In this document: positions 52,559 through 61,260 of the stretch, one piece after another
Position numbering within the stretch: the first letter of the stretch is position 1
Layout of the letters: the number at the start of each line of letters is the position of its first letter
From: an uncultured Lachnospiraceae bacterium
Lineage (GTDB): Bacteria; Bacillota; Clostridia; Lachnospirales; Lachnospiraceae
Length of the DNA stretch: 62,963 bases
Assembly: GCA_902779445.1 (NCBI GenBank)
Contig: CACZBM010000025.1
Span: 1-62,963, forward strand
Reading direction: 5' to 3'
Program-made: the position numbers and the translations under genes
Notes under the pieces: model-generated
The model's input: only the letters and a program-made list of their open reading frames with translations
The model's database searches: none
Told to the model about the DNA's origin: nothing

Positions 52559-54316
52559 ATGCAAAGTTTTAGCTTGGAATGCGGTATTAAGAGGAAGTTA
52601 AGGATAATGAAATCTAATAATCTTTACACAGACAAGATCTTTTTAATTATACTTTTGTTGATTTTATTACTACTGTCATTATTTCTTATGAATGAAAAAC
52701 GTTCCTGGAATGGAGATGAGATTATCACATATTCCATGGCCAACAATCAGGACGGAGGCTTTGTATTTTCAAATGGGAAAGTCGGGAAATACTATGATGA
52801 ATACATTTATTCAGAGTCTTTTGCTAAGATGTCAAAAAATGTCATAAATACAGTTTGTGATGTTATAACAAATGGAAGAAACGCCGCATATTTTCGTATG
52901 GAACCGCCCCGGGAAAGCGGATGGTTTTCCAAAGCAGAGATTAATAAGATATTTCAGGTTGAAGACGGAACGCGCTTTGATTTTATAAATGTTTACAAAA
53001 ATTCCATGAGTGACGAAAGTCATTCTTTTCTCTACTATATGTCTATCCATTTGATTTCTTCGCTTTTTAAGGAGGGAAACAGTGACAGTAAGTGGTGTGC
53101 TTATATTTTTAACCTTCTTATGATTTGTATTTTGATGTTCTTCTCGTCCAAGACTGCGGTGCTGTTGGGAGTCTCGCACAAACCGGCTGCTTTTTTCGGA
53201 TTTATTGGCGGGCTATGTCATACATTCCTTTCAATGCTCACGGTGGAACGGGATTATGTTTTTTGCAGCGCAGGCGTAATAGTACAGTCATACCTGTTGC
53301 TTAGTCTTCTTAAATCTGAAGCTAAAGATAGAAAACGATGGTTTATTTGTATTTTCCTTGTAAATATTACGGGTTTCTGGTTTGCGTATCTTATGACGGT
53401 TTACACCATTTCCCTTTTTCTGGTATGGCTTATTATTATTCTTAAAAATAGAACCGATTTTAGATTTTTAAGAGATTTTATTCTTGTATATATTTTTAGT
53501 GGGATAACTGCATTAGCTGTATGGCCGGTTTCGGTTTTTGGGTGTCTTTCCAAGCTTTCGAATGATATTCAGAACGGAGAAGAAAAATCTTTTATTCAGA
53601 TAGTAATGCGTTCTATTCAGGAATTATGTCTGTTTTATACTGACGGTAAAATAATATTTGGTGTTCTTCTGTTCCTGATTTTGATTATATTTACGTTTGT
53701 ATTACTGAATACAAACGGATTCGGAATACAGATGGAATGGTTCTATCTCATTATAGCTTCACTAATTGCAGCCTTATTTACAGGATGTTTAATGGGTTCG
53801 TTCTACGTGGGAAGGATAGCTTCCGCATTTATATTTTCAATTTGCGGGATTATCTATGATGTGATAAAGGCAGGAAAAAAGAAATGGATGTCTATAGCGG
53901 TCATATCTGTATCGTTTTTAGCTTCTGCTTTGAATATTAATTCTGCGACGCAGAGTATCAGATCTGATAATAGTATGTTTGAACGCTATTATCAGATCTC
54001 TGAACAATATGAAAACATGCCGGTTATGTATATTAGAAGCTATAAAGGTAATTATCTTATGACCAGGTTCTTGGGAAAAGCTTCCGAGGTTCTTGTGGTG
54101 ACTCTTCCCAATTCATCTCTGAATGATTACTTACAGGATGAAAAGCTTGTGAACTCGGATGAAATACTTGTATATGTGGATAATAATGAAAAAATACGAC
54201 TTGATACGGACACATTTTTGAATGCTATGGGGTTTTCAAAGATAACTGATCTCTGTAAAGGAACGATATGTGAAAACGGTGATATGAGACTTCTCTCCGC
54301 CAAAAGAATTGGTTAA
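52559..54316 (+). CDS. GT-C-like polytopic membrane protein
   Basis: 585 residues. A first helix (about 27-46) is followed by NEKRSWNGDEIITYSMA, where the acidic Asp-Glu pair just after the first helix matches the catalytic loop of GT39/PMT-like GT-C enzymes. About nine more helices and a small C-terminal outside domain follow. Base composition is more AT-rich than the flanking glycan genes, which suggests separate acquisition. The start may be 52559 or the ATG at 52607; neither ribosome site is strong. Confidence 0.68.
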   Translation: MQSFSLECGIKRKLRIMKSNNLYTDKIFLIILLLILLLLSLFLMNEKRSWNGDEIITYSMANNQDGGFVFSNGKVGKYYDEYIYSESFAKMSKNVINTVCDVITNGRNAAYFRMEPPRESGWFSKAEINKIFQVEDGTRFDFINVYKNSMSDESHSFLYYMSIHLISSLFKEGNSDSKWCAYIFNLLMICILMFFSSKTAVLLGVSHKPAAFFGFIGGLCHTFLSMLTVERDYVFCSAGVIVQSYLLLSLLKSEAKDRKRWFICIFLVNITGFWFAYLMTVYTISLFLVWLIIILKNRTDFRFLRDFILVYIFSGITALAVWPVSVFGCLSKLSNDIQNGEEKSFIQIVMRSIQELCLFYTDGKIIFGVLLFLILIIFTFVLLNTNGFGIQMEWFYLIIASLIAALFTGCLMGSFYVGRIASAFIFSICGIIYDVIKAGKKKWMSIAVISVSFLASALNINSATQSIRSDNSMFERYYQISEQYENMPVMYIRSYKGNYLMTRFLGKASEVLVVTLPNSSLNDYLQDEKLVNSDEILVYVDNNEKIRLDTDTFLNAMGFSKITDLCKGTICENGDMRLLSAKRIG

Positions 54317-54411
54317 ATCAGTCATAAAATGAAAATGAAACGCTTTCTTCAGCTAATTTCCTTACAGAAAAACTTGCAGAAGAATGCAGAAATCGTATTA
54401 AATAGTTCCTG

Positions 54412-54420
54412 TGATATAAT
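54412..54420 (+). promoter_or_regulatory. Putative extended -10 promoter before the LTA-synthase-like gene
   Basis: TGA followed by perfect TATAAT (54415-54420) in the 250-bp gap after the GT-C gene. A second -10-like TATACT lies at 54472-54477 with TGTTTG 17 bp upstream. The gap carries no convincing gene; an 87-codon frame here overlaps the next gene and looks random. Confidence 0.4.
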
Positions 54421-54566
54421 TGAATTCGGTATAGAAATCCTCCTGAGGTGTTTGTTTTTCGTCAATTCAATTATACTAAAGGTACGGGCTCTATGCCCTA
54501 TTAATTTGTCGACATTATTGAATTATCAAGGTTTATTACACCTTTTTGGTGTGGGAAATTATAATC

Positions 54567-56372
54567 ATGAACTTTTTGAAAGAACACCGTAAAGCTGATC
54601 TATGCTTCTTTATTATATTCCCCGTGCTGGTATCTGTTGCCGTGCGGCTTACGATGTTTGATAAATTCTGGGAAATACAATGGAAAACAGCGGCTGCCGG
54701 ACTGATCTTTTATGAGATCCTGGCGTGGATGCTTTTCTTTGTGTTCGGTAAAGGGAAAACAGCTCTGAGAACAGAGCTCGTTTTAATGTGGCTTTTGGGA
54801 ATAGCCAATGCGTATGTGTTCAGATTCCGGCATGCATATATCAGGCCGCTGGACATAATGTCCGTCGGAACAGCCATGAATGTTGCGGAAAACTATGATT
54901 ATACGCCTGATGCAAGAATGATCGTAAGTCTGATCGCGGTAATCATTTTATTTATCGCAGCGGGTCTCTGTAGGCTGGAAATCGTAAGGAAGTCAGGAAA
55001 AATCCGGGTTGTCCGGGTAACCGGGATCATTGCAGCCATAGCACTTATGTCAGGGGAAATGTTTCTTATCCAGAGGAATATAGTAGGTAAGATCCTGGGG
55101 GTTTATACATCTCAGCTAAATTCTGCAGGGATGATGAAGAAGAACGGTATGGTTGTTAATTTCATGTATCAGATGAAGGATATTGATGTAGATAAACCTG
55201 ATGGGTACAGCGCTGATGCTGAAAAGGATATTCTGAAGGGGTATGTTTCGGAGCCGTCTGCGCCTGATAATCTTCCGGATATCATAGTTATTATGGATGA
55301 AGCATTTTCCGACCCTGAAGTTGACGGGGAATTTACTACTAATACCGATTACATGCCGTTTGTGCATTCTATCCTCAACGGGGAAGAGGAGAATGCCATT
55401 TCAGGATATGTTAATTCGTCTGTTAACGGGGGAAATACCCCTAATTCAGAGTTTGAGTTTCTGACAGGAAATACCATGGGATTCCTGCCTCAGGGAAGCA
55501 TAGCTTTCCGGCAGTATGTCAAAAGCGAGATGGAATCTCTTCCTTTTCACCTTAGAACCCTTGGATATCAGACCATAGCGACACATCCATATAAATCAAG
55601 CGGGTGGGACAGGACAAAGGTCTGGCCGCTTCTGGGATTCGAGAAAACACTTTTTCTGGAATACTTTGATGATCTGAATTTACGGAAGGTTAGAAATTAT
55701 ATTTCTGATGAGGGTTATTTTGAGGCTGTGGCAGATATGGTTGATGATATGAATAAGGAAGGTCCTGTTTTTTCTTTCAATGTCACCATGCAGAATCATT
55801 CAGGTTATTCGGAAAAGGAATATGAGAATTTCGAACGTACCGTTACTTTGGACGGTACTTCGGATAAGGGTGACAGGGATTATGGAATGACAAATTATCT
55901 TTCCCTTATTAAATATTCTGATGAGGCATTTAAAAAGCTTATAGACAGATACAGGGAGTGTGAGAGACCGGTTATTATTGTTATGTACGGAGATCACCAG
56001 GCGGATCCCACAACTTTTGACGTAATGTGGGAAGAGAATCATAAGGACAGGGATAACCTTTCGGATGAGGATCTCATAAATACATACAGGGTTCCTTTTG
56101 TGATATGGGCTAATTTTGATATAGAAGAAAAAACCGGAATAGAAACTTCTATTAATTACCTCGGAAATATGGTGCTGGAGACCGCTGGTATCGGCTTGTC
56201 ACCTTATGGGAATTTCCTTAAAGAGTATCAAAAGAAATATCCGGTGGTATCTGCCGCAAGATTTATGGATTCTGACGGAAACACCGTTATGAAAGAGGAT
56301 TGGGGGGACACCCTTAAGGATTATGAGAAAATTCAGTATTACGAAATGTTCGATGATAAAGATTTTTATTGA
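54567..56372 (+). CDS. LTA-synthase-family phosphotransferase
   Basis: About 601 residues. Five N-terminal helices are followed by an outside sulfatase-fold domain. DIIVIMDEAFSD carries the metal-binding Glu/Asp, VNGGNTPNSEFEFLTG the catalytic threonine, HPYKSSGWDR is the usual loop, and VMYGDHQAD the metal Asp-His. It most resembles the clostridial LtaS-like proteins that polymerise or transfer phosphoglycerol. The ATG at 54567 is favoured because the protein then begins with the basic stretch ahead of helix 1. Confidence 0.93.
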   Translation: MNFLKEHRKADLCFFIIFPVLVSVAVRLTMFDKFWEIQWKTAAAGLIFYEILAWMLFFVFGKGKTALRTELVLMWLLGIANAYVFRFRHAYIRPLDIMSVGTAMNVAENYDYTPDARMIVSLIAVIILFIAAGLCRLEIVRKSGKIRVVRVTGIIAAIALMSGEMFLIQRNIVGKILGVYTSQLNSAGMMKKNGMVVNFMYQMKDIDVDKPDGYSADAEKDILKGYVSEPSAPDNLPDIIVIMDEAFSDPEVDGEFTTNTDYMPFVHSILNGEEENAISGYVNSSVNGGNTPNSEFEFLTGNTMGFLPQGSIAFRQYVKSEMESLPFHLRTLGYQTIATHPYKSSGWDRTKVWPLLGFEKTLFLEYFDDLNLRKVRNYISDEGYFEAVADMVDDMNKEGPVFSFNVTMQNHSGYSEKEYENFERTVTLDGTSDKGDRDYGMTNYLSLIKYSDEAFKKLIDRYRECERPVIIVMYGDHQADPTTFDVMWEENHKDRDNLSDEDLINTYRVPFVIWANFDIEEKTGIETSINYLGNMVLETAGIGLSPYGNFLKEYQKKYPVVSAARFMDSDGNTVMKEDWGDTLKDYEKIQYYEMFDDKDFY

Positions 56373-56397
56373 GGGGGCTTGACGCGTATGTTAAAAT
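56369..56397 (+). promoter_or_regulatory. Sigma-A-type promoter of ppdK
   Basis: TTGAGG (56369-56374), a 17-bp spacer and TAAAAT (56392-56397). The -35 overlaps the stop of the LTA-synthase-like gene. The transcript leader then has a hairpin (CGACT-CCGG with CCGG-AGTCG, 56407-56446). Confidence 0.6.
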
Positions 56398-56486
56398 ACT
56401 AGTCGGCGACTTTCCGGGTAGACGAAAAAGCAATAACCGGGAGTCGGTAGATACATGAAGTGATTTATATAAACGGAGGAAAACAA

Positions 56487-59123
56487 ATGGCAAACAAATG
56501 GGTCTACACCTTTAAAGAAGGTAACATGTCCATGAGAAACCTGCTCGGTGGTAAAGGTGCCAACCTTGCAGAGATGACAGAGATCGGTCTTCCTGTACCT
56601 CAGGGTTTCACGATCACAACAGAGGCTTGTACTCAGTATTATGAGGATGGCCGTAAGATCAATGATGAGATCATGAGTCAGGCTATGGACGGCGTTGCAT
56701 GGATGGAGAAGGAAAACGGAAAGAAGTTCGGAGATCTTACCAATCCCCTTCTCGTTTCAGTTCGTTCAGGTGCCCGTGCATCTATGCCCGGAATGATGGA
56801 TACGATCCTTAACCTTGGTCTTAATGATGACGTTGTAGCAGCAATGATCAAGGGAAATCCCGATCCTGCTTTCGAGCGTTTCGTATATGATTCATATCGT
56901 CGTTTCATTCAGATGTTCTCAGACGTGGTTATGGAAGTAGGTAAGAAGTACTTCGAGCAGCTGATCGACCAGATGAAAGAAAAGAAGGGCGTTCAGTTTG
57001 ACGTTGACCTTACGGCAGCTGATCTTAAGGAACTTGCTGAGCAGTTTAAGGCAGAGTACAAGAAGCAGCTCGGAAAAGACTTCCCTTCAGATCCTGTTGA
57101 GCAGTTAAAGCTCGCTATCGAAGCAGTATTCCGTTCATGGGATAATCCCCGCGCCAATGTTTACCGCCGTGATAACGATATTCCTTACAGCTGGGGAACA
57201 GCCGTAAACGTAATGCCCATGGTATTCGGTAACCTTAACAATGAATCCGGTACCGGTGTTGCATTTACCCGTGATCCCGCTACAGGTGAAAAGAAGCTCA
57301 TGGGTGAGTTCTTAAAGAACGCTCAGGGTGAAGACGTGGTAGCAGGTGTTCGTACACCTATGCCCATCGCACAGATGGAGCAGGAATTCCCTGAGGCTTA
57401 TGCAGACTTCATCAAGGTTTGCGAGACTCTTGAGAATCACTATCATGATATGCAGGATATGGAGTTCACCGTTGAGAATAAGAAGCTTTACATGCTTCAG
57501 TGCCGTAACGGTAAGAGAACAGCTCAGGCTGCTCTTAAGATCGCTTGTGATCTTGTGGATGAGGGACATAAGTCTGAAGAAGAAGCAGTTGCAATGATCG
57601 ATCCCAGAAACCTCGATACTCTGCTTCATCCCCAGTTCGATGCAAAGGCTCTTAAGGCTGCTACTCCTATCGGAAAAGGACTTGGTGCTTCTCCCGGAGC
57701 TGCATGCGGTAAGATCGTATTCACTGCAGATGATGCAGTTGCATGGGCTGACAAGGGAGAGAAGGTTATCCTTGTCCGTCTCGAGACCTCACCTGAAGAT
57801 ATTACAGGTATGAAGTCTGCAGAGGGTATCCTCACAGTCCGCGGCGGTATGACAAGCCATGCTGCAGTTGTTGCCCGTGGAATGGGTGAGTGCTGCGTTT
57901 CCGGATGCGGAGATATCGCTATGGATGAAGCTAATAAGAAGTTCACTCTTGCAGGAAAAGAGTTCCACGAGGGAGACTTTATTTCAATAGACGGTACTAC
58001 AGGTAATATCTACGACGGAGTTATCGAGACAGTTGATGCCCAGATCGCAGGCGAGTTCGGTCGCATCATGGCTTGGGCTGATAAGTTCAGGAAGTTAAAG
58101 GTTCGTACAAATGCCGATACTCCTGTTGATGCGAAGAAAGCACGTGAGCTTGGTGCAGAGGGAATCGGTCTCTGCCGTACAGAGCACATGTTCTTCGATG
58201 AGGAGAGGATCGCTGCATTCCGTGAGATGATCTGCTCTGATACTGTTGAAGAAAGAAAGGCTGCATTAAATAAGATCCTTCCTTATCAGCAGGGAGACTT
58301 TGCGCAGCTCTTCGAGGCAATGGAAGGAAATCCTGTTACCATCAGATTCCTTGATCCGCCTCTTCATGAGTTCGTTCCCAACACAGAGGACGAGATCGAG
58401 AAGCTTGCTAAGGCTCAGGGTAAGAGCGTTCAGGAGATCAAGGATATCATCTCCGGACTTCATGAGTTCAACCCCATGATGGGACACAGAGGATGCCGTC
58501 TCACAGTTACATATCCTGAAATTGCTGAGATGCAGACATCCGCTATCATCAGAGCTGCTATCGAAGTATCAAAGAAGCACTCTGACTGGAACATCGTTCC
58601 CGAGATCATGATCCCTCTTGTAGGAGATAAGAAGGAGTTCAAGTTCGTTAAGGATATCGTTGTGAAAACAGCTGATGAAGAGATCAAGAACGCCGGTTCT
58701 TCTCTTAAGTATGAGGTTGGTACAATGATCGAGATCCCGAGAGCTGCTCTTACAGCTGATGAGATCGCTGCTGAAGCTGATTTCTTCTGCTTCGGAACAA
58801 ACGATCTTACTCAGATGACATTCGGATTCTCAAGAGATGATGCAGGTAAGTTCCTTAATGCATACTATGATACAAAGATCTATGAAGCTGATCCTTTTGC
58901 AAAGCTGGATCAGACCGGTGTCGGCAAGCTTATGGATATGTGCCTGAAGCTTGGCCGCCCTGTTAATCCCAAGCTTCACGCGGGAATCTGCGGAGAACAT
59001 GGCGGAGATCCTTCATCTGTTGAGTTCTGCCATAAGATCGGTCTTGACTATGTATCATGCTCACCTTTCCGTGTGCCTGTAGCAAGACTTGCTGCTGCAC
59101 AGGCAGCTATCGCTAACAAGTAG
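56487..59123 (+). CDS. ppdK: Pyruvate, phosphate dikinase
   Basis: Interconverts pyruvate + ATP + Pi and PEP + AMP + PPi in the cytoplasm; in anaerobes it often runs in glycolysis. 878 residues is the standard length. It has the N-terminal GGKGANLAEM, the RSGARASMPGM ATP site, the GGMTSHAAVVARGMG phosphohistidine region, and the C-terminal PEP domain with FGTNDLTQMTFGFSRDD and the HAGICGEHGGDP cysteine site. GGAGG at 56475 sets the start at 56487. Its codons (many CTT, GCT, GTT, CGT) differ from the glycan genes and fit high expression. It marks the end of the glycan cluster. Confidence 0.98.
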   Translation: MANKWVYTFKEGNMSMRNLLGGKGANLAEMTEIGLPVPQGFTITTEACTQYYEDGRKINDEIMSQAMDGVAWMEKENGKKFGDLTNPLLVSVRSGARASMPGMMDTILNLGLNDDVVAAMIKGNPDPAFERFVYDSYRRFIQMFSDVVMEVGKKYFEQLIDQMKEKKGVQFDVDLTAADLKELAEQFKAEYKKQLGKDFPSDPVEQLKLAIEAVFRSWDNPRANVYRRDNDIPYSWGTAVNVMPMVFGNLNNESGTGVAFTRDPATGEKKLMGEFLKNAQGEDVVAGVRTPMPIAQMEQEFPEAYADFIKVCETLENHYHDMQDMEFTVENKKLYMLQCRNGKRTAQAALKIACDLVDEGHKSEEEAVAMIDPRNLDTLLHPQFDAKALKAATPIGKGLGASPGAACGKIVFTADDAVAWADKGEKVILVRLETSPEDITGMKSAEGILTVRGGMTSHAAVVARGMGECCVSGCGDIAMDEANKKFTLAGKEFHEGDFISIDGTTGNIYDGVIETVDAQIAGEFGRIMAWADKFRKLKVRTNADTPVDAKKARELGAEGIGLCRTEHMFFDEERIAAFREMICSDTVEERKAALNKILPYQQGDFAQLFEAMEGNPVTIRFLDPPLHEFVPNTEDEIEKLAKAQGKSVQEIKDIISGLHEFNPMMGHRGCRLTVTYPEIAEMQTSAIIRAAIEVSKKHSDWNIVPEIMIPLVGDKKEFKFVKDIVVKTADEEIKNAGSSLKYEVGTMIEIPRAALTADEIAAEADFFCFGTNDLTQMTFGFSRDDAGKFLNAYYDTKIYEADPFAKLDQTGVGKLMDMCLKLGRPVNPKLHAGICGEHGGDPSSVEFCHKIGLDYVSCSPFRVPVARLAAAQAAIANK

Positions 59124-59247
59124 GATGAGCCCCGAAACCCTTGATTTTACTGGAGTTTTCGGCAATCGCCTTTCGACGGATTTCGATTAAAAATGACCGA
59201 TTTTCGGAGTCAAAATCGCGATTGTGTACACAAAGTTATAAAAAATT

Positions 59248-59290
59248 CGACCTTCATTACATCGTAAAAATGTAGTGAAGGTCGTTTTGA
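59248..59290 (+). terminator. Rho-independent terminator of ppdK
   Basis: CGACCTTCATTACAT (59248-59262) pairs with ATGTAGTGAAGGTCG (59270-59284) over 15 bp with one wobble, 7-nt loop, followed by TTTTGATTTT. Confidence 0.85.
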
Positions 59291-59444
59291 TTTTGGATGA
59301 TTATATTCGATTATGTTCCGAAATATCGTTCTATCCACCAGTATATGTCTCATAAAATTTCTTAACTATGTTTTTGCACGTTTTTATGTCACTTTCATGA
59401 AGACATAGGAGTAATAAATTCTATAACTAATTGAGCAGGAGTCT

Positions 59445-59453
59445 TGATATAAT
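59445..59453 (+). promoter_or_regulatory. Putative extended -10 promoter for the HEPN-motif gene
   Basis: TGA followed by perfect TATAAT (59448-59453), about 80 bp ahead of the ATG; the 9-mer equals that at 54412-54420. Confidence 0.45.
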
Positions 59454-59533
59454 TACTATGTAGTCGGATACTTTAAGTGATAGTGTCTTAAATATATTTA
59501 TAGATTAAGTTAAAGAAAGGGAACAAAGAAGGC

Positions 59534-60685
59534 ATGGGGGATATTAGTAACCTTTTAAACGAAATAAAAGAAGAGCTAAAGGGGTTTAATCTAGTAGGAG
59601 AAAACACAGATAAAAGCGAAACAGATGCAACAATAAGATGCTATGAGAATCCATTGAATCCAGAGTTGTTGCTATATTGTTTTAGAAATATAAAGCAATA
59701 CAAAATTCCTACAAGGATAGGGGAAAAAGCAAACTACATCATAGAACTTGATTATAAAGGTACCTATGTAAGAGCAGAGCATATGAAAATGAGCTACTCC
59801 TTGAAGGTTAGAGAATCATATAAGGAAGAGATAATTGATTTGTTTGCTAACATCAAATCACTGTTAGAGGAATTGTTTTCTTCTATGGGCGAACAGGCGC
59901 TGTGTGATAACAGATTTCATATGAAGAATGAAGCCATTGAATATTTTAATAAACTTGCATTTTTTCAAGAAAGAATAGAAAAACTCAACAAAGATAGAGA
60001 TACCATTTCTAAATGCTTAGCTGGGCAGTGGGATGAAGTTAAGGTTGGCCCATTTACTTCTTGGAGGCCAAAAGGGCAAGTCTTTATGAATAGAATGCAC
60101 GATGAGTTGGTTTATGATATTGAAACATATATTGCCACCTTCTTCTCGGCTTTGGAACATGTATTAACTCTTTTATTTCCCTTTTCAAATAATTTTTCAA
60201 TGAGCGAATCATATTTTAAAAAGTATATTCAGAATCCTAGATGGCATTGGGATAAAAAGATAGAGGATGTTTGCGATAAAACTATTCCAGAAGCATTATT
60301 TAGTGAACTTAGAAGAATAAAGGAAGTGTATAGAAACCATAATGCTCACGGCGCTTTTTCTAGAGAGATGATGGCGTTTATTCACATAGATGATTTTGGT
60401 AATTATCCGATGTATATTGGTAAGAATTATTTAAAGGGTTTTCTTGATAATGAAGATGATAGTATTACATATGAACTATATGAAAATGTGAGAGATAACT
60501 TTAACGAATTCTGGGCTATCCTTGATAAGGAATACGAGATTCCCATGAGGATAATAAAGAGTGGATTGCCTATACCGGTTGATACAAGCCTTTATATGAA
60601 TGAAATCGGAAACAAAGAAGATGCCGAGTCTTTTATTGATAGATTGTGGTTTGAAATAGATAACCAGGTAAATATGGATTGGTGA
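59534..60685 (+). CDS. Uncharacterised protein with a HEPN-type RX4H motif
   Basis: 383 residues, soluble, mostly helical and more AT-rich than the glycan genes. No named family is recognised. Helices at about 190-215 and 255-270 frame RNHNAH (Arg267 to His272), which fits the R-x4-6-H motif of HEPN ribonucleases and is preceded by an alpha-helix as expected. HEPN proteins occur in toxin-antitoxin and abortive-infection systems. The position, in an accessory tail beside an IS, suits a defence gene, but one motif is weak evidence. AAAGAAAGGGAAC precedes the ATG. Confidence 0.65.
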   Translation: MGDISNLLNEIKEELKGFNLVGENTDKSETDATIRCYENPLNPELLLYCFRNIKQYKIPTRIGEKANYIIELDYKGTYVRAEHMKMSYSLKVRESYKEEIIDLFANIKSLLEELFSSMGEQALCDNRFHMKNEAIEYFNKLAFFQERIEKLNKDRDTISKCLAGQWDEVKVGPFTSWRPKGQVFMNRMHDELVYDIETYIATFFSALEHVLTLLFPFSNNFSMSESYFKKYIQNPRWHWDKKIEDVCDKTIPEALFSELRRIKEVYRNHNAHGAFSREMMAFIHIDDFGNYPMYIGKNYLKGFLDNEDDSITYELYENVRDNFNEFWAILDKEYEIPMRIIKSGLPIPVDTSLYMNEIGNKEDAESFIDRLWFEIDNQVNMDW

Positions 60686-60714
60686 TTGTGGCTTAGGCAT
60701 GAGAGACAATAAAT

Positions 60715-61161
60715 ATGGAGAAAAATGTAAAAAGCGAAAGCGGAAATAGGAACGGTAAACCGATAAGGCTTTTGGGTGAGGAACGACAAGATTTATTGGA
60801 AGAGTGGGATTGGGAAAAAATACGAACCTTAACCCCCCCAAAAATAGCATATGGAAGTCATATAAAGGTGTGGTGGAAATGTAAAAATGGCCATTCGTGG
60901 CAGGCCTCACCAAACCATAGGACCAGTAAGAGCAGAAATTGCCCTTACTGTGCAATTAATCCAAAGGTGTTACCAGGACAAAACGATCTTGCCACCGTAT
61001 ATCCTGATATTTCGCTTGAGTGGAACTGTGAGCGTAATGGTGACTTACGCCCAGAAATGGTTACGTCAAAAAGCAGTAAGGTTGTCTGGTGGAAATGCAA
61101 ATATGGACATGAATGGAAGACATCAGTTTTACATAGGGCAGACGGGTCTAATTGTGGCTAG
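60715..61161 (+). CDS. Treble-clef zinc-finger protein, C-terminally truncated
   Basis: 148 residues with two repeats of a treble-clef zinc finger (PF14311-like). Each has a VWWKCKxGHxW half followed by a CPYC-type half. The first repeat is complete (ends NCPYC near residue 82); the second ends GSNCG and stops exactly where the second CPYC pair should be. Full-length relatives usually go on for more repeats, often in endonuclease-like or restriction-linked proteins. The break lies about 100 bp before a transposase start, so insertion of the IS is the simplest cause. Confidence 0.75.
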   Translation: MEKNVKSESGNRNGKPIRLLGEERQDLLEEWDWEKIRTLTPPKIAYGSHIKVWWKCKNGHSWQASPNHRTSKSRNCPYCAINPKVLPGQNDLATVYPDISLEWNCERNGDLRPEMVTSKSSKVVWWKCKYGHEWKTSVLHRADGSNCG

Positions 61162-61195
61162 GGTAAAGTATTTGTAGGAATCAAAAAAACATAGA

Positions 61196-61260
61196 GAAAG
61201 CACCAGATCCTTGTGTTAGGATTTAGTTGACAAGACCATAATCCAAAGGAGGGTGCTTTC
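61196..61260 (+). promoter_or_regulatory. Inverted repeat framing the transposase leader
   Basis: GAAAGCACC (61196-61204) and GGTGCTTTC (61252-61260) are perfect inverted 9-mers 47 bp apart; the second abuts the GTG start and the strong AAAGGAGGG site overlaps its edge. A transcript reading in from outside could fold and hide the ribosome site. Confidence 0.5.

Larger units (their letters stand above)
59124..59533. other. 410-bp intergenic region after ppdK
   Basis: Begins with an imperfect palindrome (CCGAAACCC ... GGAGTTTTCGG, about 59135-59161), then the ppdK terminator, then AT-rich sequence up to the promoter of the next gene. No gene is visible. The change in composition here marks the junction between core and accessory sequence. 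Confidence 0.6.

Noticed and set aside
54329..54592. 87-codon plus-strand frame ahead of the LTA-synthase-like gene
   Set aside because: It overlaps the start of the clearly real downstream gene, has no family resemblance and spans the region with the promoter-like elements; it looks like a chance frame.
56401..56460. Riboswitch-like leader before ppdK
   Set aside because: Only one simple hairpin (56407-56446) is supported; no known riboswitch consensus or terminator alternative can be drawn.
57312..57946. Long minus-strand frames within ppdK
   Set aside because: Shadows caused by the biased codon use of a highly expressed gene; the plus-strand protein is full length and conserved.
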